This document shows positions 1 to 5,554 of a stretch of DNA of 9,642 nt, one piece after another. The notes beneath the pieces are model-generated. The model was given only the letters and a program-made list of their open reading frames with translations, was not told the DNA's origin and made no database searches. Position 1 is the stretch's first letter. Each line of letters begins with the position of its first letter. The stretch covers positions 2,068 to 11,709 of the forward strand of contig JAFDHS010000024.1 in NCBI GenBank assembly GCA_019308655.1, given 5' to 3'. The DNA is from Deltaproteobacteria bacterium (GTDB lineage Bacteria; Desulfobacterota; Desulfobacteria; Desulfobacterales; JAFDHS01). The position numbers and the translations under genes are program-made.

Positions 1-1382
1 ATCTCAACCAGTTGTTTGGAAATGGCTAACCCAAGGCCGGTCCCCCCGTATTTTCGTGTGCTGGATGCATCCACCTGGGTGAACGGTTTAAAAAGCTTGC
101 CAAGATGTTCAGGGGCGATTCCGATTCCGGTATCTCTGACGAAAAATGTCAGACTTTGCCGGTCTGATGTTTTTTCCGAAACCTTTACCCCCACAAGAAT
201 GACGCCGTCCTTTTCCGTGAATTTGACCGCATTGTCTACCAGGTTTTTGAGAATCTGTTGAAGGCGCAAAGAATCACCAATCAAAGCTTTGGGGGTTTCA
301 GGGTCAATATCCACAAGAAATTCGATCCCCTTTTTTGCAGCCCTGTTGGCAAACATGTCCGTTATACTCCCCAGCACCTTATCCAACTCAAATGGGCGGG
401 CTTCCAGATCCAGTTTTGCAGCTTCAATCTTTGAAAAATCGAGGATGTCATTAATGAGTCCCAACAGAGAATGCGCAGATGAATATATTATTTTCAGGTA
501 GTGTTCCGCCCTCGGAGGCAGTTTTTCATTCATTACCAGCTCTGCAGCCGTAATAACACCGCTCATGGGGGTTCGGATTTCATGGCTCATATTGGCCAGA
601 AAGTCGCTTTTGGCTTGGGTGACGGCTTCGGCAGCCTCTTTGGCCTGTTTTAATTCTTCGTTGGCTTTTCTAAGGTCCGCCGTTCGTTCCTCAACCCGGA
701 TTTCCAACTCATCGTGTGCCTTGCGCAATGCCGCCTCGGCCAACTTGCGCTCAGTAATGTCCTGCAGGGTTTCTATGGCGCCAATGATTTTTCCTTCAGG
801 ATCTCTCAATGGAGCTGCGGTAAAAAAAAGCCATTTGCCGTTTTCTCCCAGATTAGAAAAAAAATCTTCAGCCTCGTAAGCACCGTCTATGGTCGCAGAT
901 GGCTGATACTTGGCCTTATAATAATGGGATATTTCTTGTTCTGAAGCATTATCCACGATAAGGTCGGCCATAACCGGTCTTTCCGTGAAATAGAAAGGCT
1001 CCCACAATTTTTGAGCTCTGATGATTTTATCTGCCGATATGCCGGTCAGATTCTCACACGCTTTGTTCCACTGGGTGACGTTATGCTTATCATTGATGAC
1101 AAAAGTAGCTATTGAATTTCCCTGAATGATTTGAGAAAGCCGTTTTTCACTCTCCTGCAGTCCCTCTTCCGAACGTCGGATATCCGAGACATGATGTTTG
1201 ATTAAAAAATAGAACAGTAAGGCCGTGATAAAAATGAAACACCAACCTTTATAGGTTTGCAGGCGGCTTAGCCTCTCGATGTCGTGGGCAACGATCTCGA
1301 TGAGACGATCAGAGAAGAGAATCCAGAGCCCTCCTGTCACTGCATAAATCAACGCAATCTTGAAAGGAGTGAGACGCTTCAT
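1..1382 (-). CDS. PAS-domain sensor histidine kinase, C-terminus cut by window edge
   Basis: Reading the minus strand from the ATG at 1382 gives 460 intact codons with no stop before the window edge. Two hydrophobic segments (about residues 8-24 and 46-62) bracket a short outside loop, so the protein sits in the inner membrane. A PAS/PAC region follows (about 80-213, ending in the typical DITERK sequence), then a charged coiled-coil linker (about 214-258). The HisKA dimerisation domain has the H box SHEIRTP with the phospho-acceptor H267. The ATPase domain has N384 in the N box, D417 in the G1 box DTGIGIA, and a GGTGLGLAI G2 box near the edge. It should autophosphorylate in response to a signal sensed through PAS. 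The H box and the NDILDFSKIEA sequence resemble hybrid kinases, so receiver domains may follow off the edge. The start is supported by a good ribosome site. It lies 80 bp downstream of nadE in the same direction. Signal and response regulator are unknown. Confidence 0.93.
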   Translation of the reverse strand, partial: MKRLTPFKIALIYAVTGGLWILFSDRLIEIVAHDIERLSRLQTYKGWCFIFITALLFYFLIKHHVSDIRRSEEGLQESEKRLSQIIQGNSIATFVINDKHNVTQWNKACENLTGISADKIIRAQKLWEPFYFTERPVMADLIVDNASEQEISHYYKAKYQPSATIDGAYEAEDFFSNLGENGKWLFFTAAPLRDPEGKIIGAIETLQDITERKLAEAALRKAHDELEIRVEERTADLRKANEELKQAKEAAEAVTQAKSDFLANMSHEIRTPMSGVITAAELVMNEKLPPRAEHYLKIIYSSAHSLLGLINDILDFSKIEAAKLDLEARPFELDKVLGSITDMFANRAAKKGIEFLVDIDPETPKALIGDSLRLQQILKNLVDNAVKFTEKDGVILVGVKVSEKTSDRQSLTFFVRDTGIGIAPEHLGKLFKPFTQVDASSTRKYGGTGLGLAISKQLVE

Positions 1383-1392
1383 CAAGTTTCTT

Positions 1393-1398
1393 CTCCTT
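1393..1398 (-). promoter_or_regulatory. Ribosome binding site of the histidine kinase
   Basis: The minus strand reads AAGGAG here, 10 nt before the ATG at 1382. It fixes the kinase start although the gene is open at its other end. Confidence 0.7.
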
Positions 1399-1402
1399 TT
1401 TC

Positions 1403-1424
1403 CAGCAATTCTATTTTTGGCATT
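1403..1424 (+). repeat. Solo copy of the MITE terminal repeat
   Basis: This 22-nt stretch begins CAGCAATTCTATTTTTGG. It matches the reverse complement of 2526-2547 with one mismatch, and it matches 2407-2423 over the first 17 nt with one mismatch. It is therefore one terminus of the element at 2407-2547, with no partner end nearby. It starts 4 nt beyond the A/G-rich ribosome site of the histidine kinase and lies inside the kinase leader. It could be a remnant of a decayed copy or an end fused to the adjacent hairpin repeat. Confidence 0.75.
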
Positions 1425-1429
1425 ATGCA

Positions 1430-1451
1430 TTCCCACGCAGGAGCGTGGGAA
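1430..1451. repeat. Hairpin repeat between nadE and the kinase
   Basis: TTCCCACGC and GCGTGGGAA form a perfect 9-bp stem around the loop AGGA. It lies 12 nt past the nadE stop on the minus strand. There is no T-run directly after it in the nadE direction, so it is not a textbook terminator, but it could protect or attenuate the nadE message. From memory, similar CCCACGC-AGGA-GCGTGGG palindromes occur as dispersed REP-like sequences in many proteobacteria; I could not check copy number. Confidence 0.7.
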
Positions 1452-1462
1452 CGAGGAAATAT

Positions 1463-2257
1463 TCAAACTTTTTTTAATTCACCAGGAATTTTACACACCG
1501 GAATCGGGAGCATCTTGTGCCGGTTGGCATTGTGGTAATGCCTATAGATCTTAAGCACTTCACGTTTTCTTGGAATGAGCTTGGATTCGTCACCGTTAAA
1601 TTCCATGGCCCACTCCAGTTCCGGGTAGGTAGCACCGATCTGGTCTTCGTCGGTGCGGTCGTCACCCCAAAGTCCGTCGGTTGGTTTCGCTTGCATAATG
1701 GATTCAATGATGCCCAGTTCTTTACCCAGTTGGTAAACCTGGGTTTTATTGAGATCAGCAATGGGGCTGAGGTCAACTCCGCCGTCGCCGTATTTGGTAA
1801 AGAACCCGATACCAAAATCTTCCACTTTGTTGCCGGTACCGACGACCAGATACTTGTACAAAGCGGCAAAGTAGTAAAGGGTGGTCATGCGCAGTCGTGC
1901 CCGGGTGTTGGCCAGGGACATTTCTCTTTGCGGCGTGTCTTCAGCTTTGGGAACCGATTGAAGGAATTGGTCGAATACCGGTGTCAATTCCACTTCCTGA
2001 GAACTTGCATTCGGGAAATTTTCTTTTAAAAATGCAATGTGATCTTGGGTCCTTGTTACCTGATTTTTACTTTGATAAATCGGCATATCAACACATAGCA
2101 AAGGCAAGCCCGTACGGGCTGCCAACGTTGAGGTCACCGCTGAATCAATGCCGCCTGAAACGCCCGCAACAAACCCTTTTGCATTTGATTTTTCGATGTA
2201 ATTTCTGAGCCAATCCGTTATAAGCTGAATTACTTCATTGGTTTTCATTTTTTGCAT
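1463..2257 (-). CDS. nadE: NAD+ synthetase, ammonia-dependent
   Basis: The 264-residue protein performs the last step of NAD synthesis: nicotinate adenine dinucleotide is adenylated by ATP and then amidated. It has the N-type ATP-pyrophosphatase P-loop SGGIDS at residues 34-39, the NadE sequence LANTRARLRM at 115-124, GTGNKVED at 140-147, and FTKYGDGGVDLSPIADL at 153-169. There is no N-terminal nitrilase-like glutaminase domain and the length fits the short form, so ammonia (or a separate amidotransferase) should supply nitrogen. A GGAGGG ribosome site at 2261-2266 is only 3 nt from the first ATG; the in-frame ATG three codons later (2248) has 12 nt and is an alternative start. It is transcribed away from the repeat-rich region 2258-2731, with the histidine kinase downstream. 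Identification is firm. Confidence 0.96.
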   Translation of the reverse strand: MQKMKTNEVIQLITDWLRNYIEKSNAKGFVAGVSGGIDSAVTSTLAARTGLPLLCVDMPIYQSKNQVTRTQDHIAFLKENFPNASSQEVELTPVFDQFLQSVPKAEDTPQREMSLANTRARLRMTTLYYFAALYKYLVVGTGNKVEDFGIGFFTKYGDGGVDLSPIADLNKTQVYQLGKELGIIESIMQAKPTDGLWGDDRTDEDQIGATYPELEWAMEFNGDESKLIPRKREVLKIYRHYHNANRHKMLPIPVCKIPGELKKV

Positions 2258-2350
2258 TTACCCTCCGATTTAAGATCCGAAAAAATCAAAACGATATTTT
2301 CCGGATTGTCCGGCCAAACAAGCCGCCACATTCCTCGGTTCATTGTATAT

Positions 2351-2388
2351 CTCATTTATCCTATACAGACTCATTTATCATATAGACA
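2351..2388. repeat. Two tandem 19-bp repeats upstream of nadE
   Basis: CTCATTTATC occurs at 2351-2360 and again at 2370-2379. Each is followed by a similar 9-nt tail (CTATACAGA, ATATAGACA), giving a 19-bp period. The pair lies about 95-130 bp upstream of the nadE start on the minus strand, and CTATA/TATAG (2361-2365, 2381-2385) forms an inverted pair within it. It could be an operator or part of the nadE promoter; no known operator is recognised. Confidence 0.5.
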
Positions 2389-2397
2389 AGTCGGTAT

Positions 2398-2556
2398 CAA
2401 TTTTTTCAGCAATTCTAATTTTGAAGAATAACACCCCCTTTGCCGCCACAAGGGGGGAATCCTTCAGTTAAATTCCCCCTTTGAAGGGGGATAAGGGGGA
2501 TGTAACACACAATTGTAAGAGGGAAAATGCCAAAATTAGAATTGCTGCAATTTTTT
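2398..2556. mobile_element. MITE-like element (141 bp) with 17-bp TIRs and 9-bp target duplication
   Basis: The element spans 2407-2547. Its ends CAGCAATTCTAATTTTG (2407-2423) and CAAAATTAGAATTGCTG (2531-2547) are perfect 17-bp inverted repeats. Directly outside each end is CAATTTTTT (2398-2406 and 2548-2556), an exact 9-bp direct repeat as expected for a target duplication. The interior has no ORF. It has two hairpins built from CCCCCTT and AAGGGGG: 2434-2440 with 2450-2456, and 2475-2480 with 2485-2490. The structure fits a non-autonomous transposon moved by a transposase encoded elsewhere. A 9-bp duplication occurs in several IS families (IS1, some IS4-related), but the TIR is not one I recognise. 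Confidence 0.85.
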
Positions 2557-2587
2557 GATTTGCTTTGAAAAAATAAGTTATTACAAG

Positions 2588-2619
2588 ATTCAGTCTTGAC
2601 ATGAAATTCAGACTTGAAT
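2588..2619. repeat. Direct-repeat pair with 18-bp period
   Basis: ATTCAGTCTTGACA (2588-2601) and ATTCAGACTTGAAT (2606-2619) agree at most positions and are 18 bp apart. They overlay the candidate -35 box of the downstream gene, where a regulator might bind. Chance similarity in AT-rich DNA is possible. Confidence 0.4.
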
Positions 2620-2624
2620 ACTTT
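2596..2624 (+). promoter_or_regulatory. Candidate sigma-70 promoter for the DUF2914 gene
   Basis: A perfect TTGACA box (2596-2601) has only weak -10 matches downstream: AATACT at 15-bp spacing or TACTTT at 17-bp spacing. A start of transcription here would leave a leader of about 100 nt before the ATG at 2732. The box overlaps the first of two direct repeats. It is tentative because the -10 is poor. Confidence 0.3.
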
Positions 2625-2731
2625 GAAGTTTCCGGCGTTTTTCAGATTTCATTTTTGTATGCTACGCAGGAGAAGACAAAAAAAAGCTGATAGCTGATAT
2701 AACAGTAAACGGGTAGTTTGATAGCAATCTT

Positions 2732-3505
2732 ATGAATAAGAAAACAATCGAAGAAGCTGATTTAAAGTTTGTCACCAAATGGAATGAACTCAGATCCAGC
2801 TTAGCTGAACGGCGCTATCGGTATGAAAACGAACCCGAACGCTCATCTTTTTTACCGGTAGTTTTTATTTTTATCTTTGTTTTATTTGCAGTATACGGTA
2901 CAAATTTTTTTTCAAAAAAACAAAACCCGCCTCAACCTGAAGCGAGCAAACCGATCGTACCTGTAGATATTTCAGTTGCATCAACCCCTTCCGAAAAACT
3001 CATGGACACTGTTTGCAAAAACACTCTATATCCCATTCCCCTCCCTCTCCAAAAAACAACTGCGGCGGCCGAAGATGATGGTTTAAGTTCCACGGCACCG
3101 GACCCAATTGAACCCGTCAAGCCTAAGACCCTTGAAAATCCAACACTTACACTCGAAAAGCTCGCTGCCAATCAAAAAATCAAATTTTTATCCATTGTGC
3201 CCTGTAAAGGTGTCCGGAACCGTCAACATCTCGACAAAACGACTCTGTTCCATATTTCAGAAACCATACATCCCCATATCTGGATGGAGGTAAAATCTGA
3301 AAAACAGCCGTTTGTCTTAAAGCATGTCTACTATGTCAATGGGGAAAAATACTGCGAGGTACCCTTGGACATAAGATATCCGAGGATGCGAACCTGGAGC
3401 TATATAACCCTGAAAAATCCGGAGCATATCGGCAACTGGCAAGTAAATGTAACACAAGAAGATGGACACGTTCTGAACCGGATTCACTTTGAAGTCATAC
3501 CCTAA
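2732..3505 (+). CDS. Membrane-anchored DUF2914 protein
   Basis: The 257-residue protein has an N-terminal charged segment of about 40 residues, one membrane helix at about 41-60 (FLPVVFIFIFVLFAVYGTNF), a Pro-rich low-complexity linker (about 65-140), and a C-terminal DUF2914 domain (about 150-255). The linker and domain should face the periplasm. The domain has C158, the YYVNGE strand (200-205), TWS (221-223) and GNWQVNV (234-240), which align with the second DUF2914 protein at 4980-5423. The molecular function of DUF2914 is not known to me. The start is forced: an in-frame TAG lies 18 nt upstream with no other start codon between. No clear Shine-Dalgarno sequence precedes it, so translation may be weak. 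The gene converges on the diadenylate cyclase with a 19-bp gap, so it is not in that operon although it shares the domain of the operon's first gene. Confidence 0.85.
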   Translation: MNKKTIEEADLKFVTKWNELRSSLAERRYRYENEPERSSFLPVVFIFIFVLFAVYGTNFFSKKQNPPQPEASKPIVPVDISVASTPSEKLMDTVCKNTLYPIPLPLQKTTAAAEDDGLSSTAPDPIEPVKPKTLENPTLTLEKLAANQKIKFLSIVPCKGVRNRQHLDKTTLFHISETIHPHIWMEVKSEKQPFVLKHVYYVNGEKYCEVPLDIRYPRMRTWSYITLKNPEHIGNWQVNVTQEDGHVLNRIHFEVIP

Positions 3506-3524
3506 CCCGGATAAACCGGAAAAG

Positions 3525-4973
3525 TCACTTCACACTTTTTTGCTCTCTTTCTTTTACCGTATAGGTAACCGTAACCGTGTCTTGAAACCCCTGTGCTATT
3601 TTCAAAGAAGAATCAATCAGAAGTTTTACCGTAATTAAACCTGATTTATCAATTTGATCCAGAAAAACCTTTTCCGTGTAGAGCGTAGAAATATTTTCCA
3701 GTGCCAATCTGCTTCCGGTAAGCTGAATGCGGTTTGCATCAAGTTTTATGTTCGTAAGAATCAAGGATTTATTTAATTTTCCGGCCCAGTCGACCTGGAT
3801 GGGAACTTCCTTTGTTATTATCATGTCAAGGGTCACATCAACAACAGACGGCTCAATCTTTTTTAATACAATTCCCGGCGGCAGGGTAATGTTTTCTGCA
3901 TTAAAAGCAAAGGTATTAGGGCCGGCTACCGCATTGCTCATATCAAGCTTGACCCGGACCTGTTCCGGCCGAATCGATTTTATAAGAATATCCGGCCCGC
4001 TCAGGTGGAGTCGCGCTTTATTTATTGACGTATCAACAATTTCCATCTCGGGATTTCGGTTCATATATTCAACAGGCACCTCAAAGCTCGTCATGGTATC
4101 AAGCCCCCTGGTAATCGTGAACCAGACCCAGGTAACAAACAAAACACAGACCAGTGCGGCTATCCCCAATGAAAATCTTTCTTTTCCCGAATCATTTTTT
4201 TTTGAAATACGTACGCCGATATGTTTTTGAATTCGTCGTTCAAGGGCCTTTTTCTGTTTTACCTCTATGATTTTGGAACCATATGCTACGACCACATTCC
4301 CTTTTTCTTCAGACACGACAATAACCAGTGCGTCCGAATTTTCAGCCATACCCACTGCAGCCCTGTGCCGCGTCCCGAAAGATGAAGGCAAATTCTTTTG
4401 TTGTGACAGGGGAAGGATAACACCGACTTGTGTAACCCGGTCATCCTGAATAATAATAGCGCCGTCATGAACAGGATTGTCATGCCAGAAAATACTGGTT
4501 AGCATCTCTTTTGAGATTAACCCCTGCCAGGGGAGTCCACTTTGGACAAGCTCCTTCAAATCTTCTTTACCCGGGAAAACAATTAAGGCACCGATATGCT
4601 TTTGAGCCATCTCGTAAACGGAATCGGCTATGATTTCAACCGGTGTGCTCACGGTTTTCTGAGGGGTTCCCCAGAAAACCGTCTTGAAATTTTTTGTCTG
4701 AAAAACACTACGGATTTCATTTCTAAAAATAACAACAATAATCAGAGCTGCAACCCCTGTAATCCCCTGAATCGCCCAACTGGTCAGGGTCAGCCCTATG
4801 AGAAACGCAATTCTTTGAAAGAACAACAAAAAGGCGATTCCGATAAAAACCCGCAATGCATTGGTTCCCCTGAAAAGCACATAAAGGCGGAAAAGAATAT
4901 AGCTGTTCAATAAAATATCAACGATATCCTGCCATCGAATACTCAAGAAAAACAACCAGAACTTATTCATCAT
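3525..4973 (-). CDS. Diadenylate cyclase (CdaA type) fused to YbbR/CdaR domains
   Basis: This 482-residue membrane enzyme should make cyclic di-AMP from two ATP. The N-terminus resembles CdaA: hydrophobic helices to about residue 83, then the DAC (DisA_N) domain to about 235. Both catalytic motifs are present: DGA at 170-172 within HDNPVHDGAIII, and GTRHR at 200-204. CdaA alone is usually about 270 residues. Here the chain continues through a further membrane helix (about 267-287) into two YbbR-like repeats (about 297-383 and 388-473), the domains of the separate regulator CdaR in Firmicutes. The topology puts the cyclase in the cytoplasm and the YbbR part outside. The first ATG of an ATG-ATG pair is used; it lies 6 nt after the TGA of the upstream DUF2914 gene with no strong ribosome site, so translation is probably coupled. 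The DAC assignment is firm. The YbbR call rests on fold-like repeats and position. Confidence 0.94.
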   Translation of the reverse strand: MMNKFWLFFLSIRWQDIVDILLNSYILFRLYVLFRGTNALRVFIGIAFLLFFQRIAFLIGLTLTSWAIQGITGVAALIIVVIFRNEIRSVFQTKNFKTVFWGTPQKTVSTPVEIIADSVYEMAQKHIGALIVFPGKEDLKELVQSGLPWQGLISKEMLTSIFWHDNPVHDGAIIIQDDRVTQVGVILPLSQQKNLPSSFGTRHRAAVGMAENSDALVIVVSEEKGNVVVAYGSKIIEVKQKKALERRIQKHIGVRISKKNDSGKERFSLGIAALVCVLFVTWVWFTITRGLDTMTSFEVPVEYMNRNPEMEIVDTSINKARLHLSGPDILIKSIRPEQVRVKLDMSNAVAGPNTFAFNAENITLPPGIVLKKIEPSVVDVTLDMIITKEVPIQVDWAGKLNKSLILTNIKLDANRIQLTGSRLALENISTLYTEKVFLDQIDKSGLITVKLLIDSSLKIAQGFQDTVTVTYTVKEREQKSVK

Positions 4974-4979
4974 ACACTG

Positions 4980-5423
4980 TCAGTCCGTAACGCTGAATCT
5001 CAGCGTTTTAAAAACATTACCGGCCGGGCCTGTTATTTCCACGCGCCACAGACCCTTGTCCGCTTCGCGAAGTTGAATGCCGCTGAACGTTGACCACTTA
5101 GGAGGCTTAAGGGTGAGCTTCCTTTTGGTGACGAGTTTGTCTTTAAAAAACCATTTATGGGAAATAAAAATTTCTTCAGGCACGGAATCAAAAGATGTGA
5201 AACAGAAAATTTTTTCCACTTTGACAGAAAAAACAATCGCCATATTTTCAGGAAGGAAAGCTTCTATCCGCTCGCACATCACCGCCTGGCCGAGTATCAG
5301 TTTTTCAGGTGCCGGGGCAGATGAAGGACCTGAATCTTCCTTCGTTAAAACCTGGGACGGTAAAAAGAGACAGAAAATAATAAAAACCACGACACAGCAT
5401 ATTGTGCTTGATTTATATCTCAT
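4980..5423 (-). CDS. Exported DUF2914 protein, operon partner of the cyclase
   Basis: The 147-residue protein begins with a signal peptide or anchor (KSSTICCVVVFIIFCLFLPSQV, residues 4-25). The rest is one DUF2914-like domain with C50, FSVKVE (65-70), HKWFF (89-93), W110 and GLWRVEITG (124-132), the same order of landmarks as in the 257-residue protein at 2732-3505. It should act in the periplasm or on the outer face of the inner membrane. Its stop is 6 nt before the diadenylate cyclase start, so the two are almost certainly co-transcribed and translationally coupled, and a partnership with the extracytoplasmic YbbR part is a reasonable inference. An AAGG at 5431-5434 (minus strand), preceded by a G run, serves as a modest ribosome site. 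It diverges from the DHH phosphoesterase gene across a 131-bp gap. The function is unproven. Confidence 0.88.
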   Translation of the reverse strand: MRYKSSTICCVVVFIIFCLFLPSQVLTKEDSGPSSAPAPEKLILGQAVMCERIEAFLPENMAIVFSVKVEKIFCFTSFDSVPEEIFISHKWFFKDKLVTKRKLTLKPPKWSTFSGIQLREADKGLWRVEITGPAGNVFKTLRFSVTD

Positions 5424-5473
5424 TTCTACGCCTTGCCCCCTTTAAAGCCATAAACTTTTATGTTAAGGTACCA

Positions 5474-5502
5474 TTGATTTTGATCGACTGCACATTTATC
5501 CT
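5474..5502 (+). promoter_or_regulatory. Candidate promoter of the DHH phosphoesterase gene
   Basis: TTGATT (5474-5479) and TATCCT (5497-5502) are 17 bp apart, each matching the sigma-70 consensus at 4 of 6 positions. Transcription would start roughly 45 nt before the ATG at 5555. The site lies in the divergent gap with the DUF2914-cyclase operon. It is a weak match. Confidence 0.25.
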
Positions 5503-5554
5503 CATAACACTGACGGCACAGGGCCACAACCCATTACGACAAACAAAGGTTTAC

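Larger units (their letters stand above)
2258..2731. other. Non-coding region between divergent nadE and DUF2914 genes
   Basis: There is no convincing gene in these 474 bp. From left to right it holds the nadE ribosome site (2261-2266), a 19-bp-period tandem repeat (2351-2388), a MITE-like element with its target duplication (2398-2556), and a direct-repeat pair over a TTGACA box (2588-2619). It must contain the promoters of both flanking genes. Confidence 0.8.

Noticed and set aside
1517..2029. 170-codon plus-strand open frame opposite nadE
   Set aside because: Antisense shadow of a well-supported enzyme gene; no ribosome site and no recognisable domain.
2434..2490. C-run/G-run hairpins as nadE or DUF2914 terminators, or a CRISPR fragment
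   Set aside because: They lie inside the MITE-like element, upstream of both divergent genes, and there is no repeat-spacer periodicity.
3520..3539. AAAAGT-N8-ACTTTT as a terminator between the convergent genes
   Set aside because: The stem is 6 bp with few GC pairs and overlaps the cyclase stop codon; too weak to call.
5402..5554. N-terminal extension of the DHH phosphoesterase from the ATG at 5402
   Set aside because: It overlaps the start of the divergent DUF2914 gene, has no ribosome site, and adds 51 residues with no family match; the ATG at 5555 has AAAGG upstream and begins where the family normally begins.
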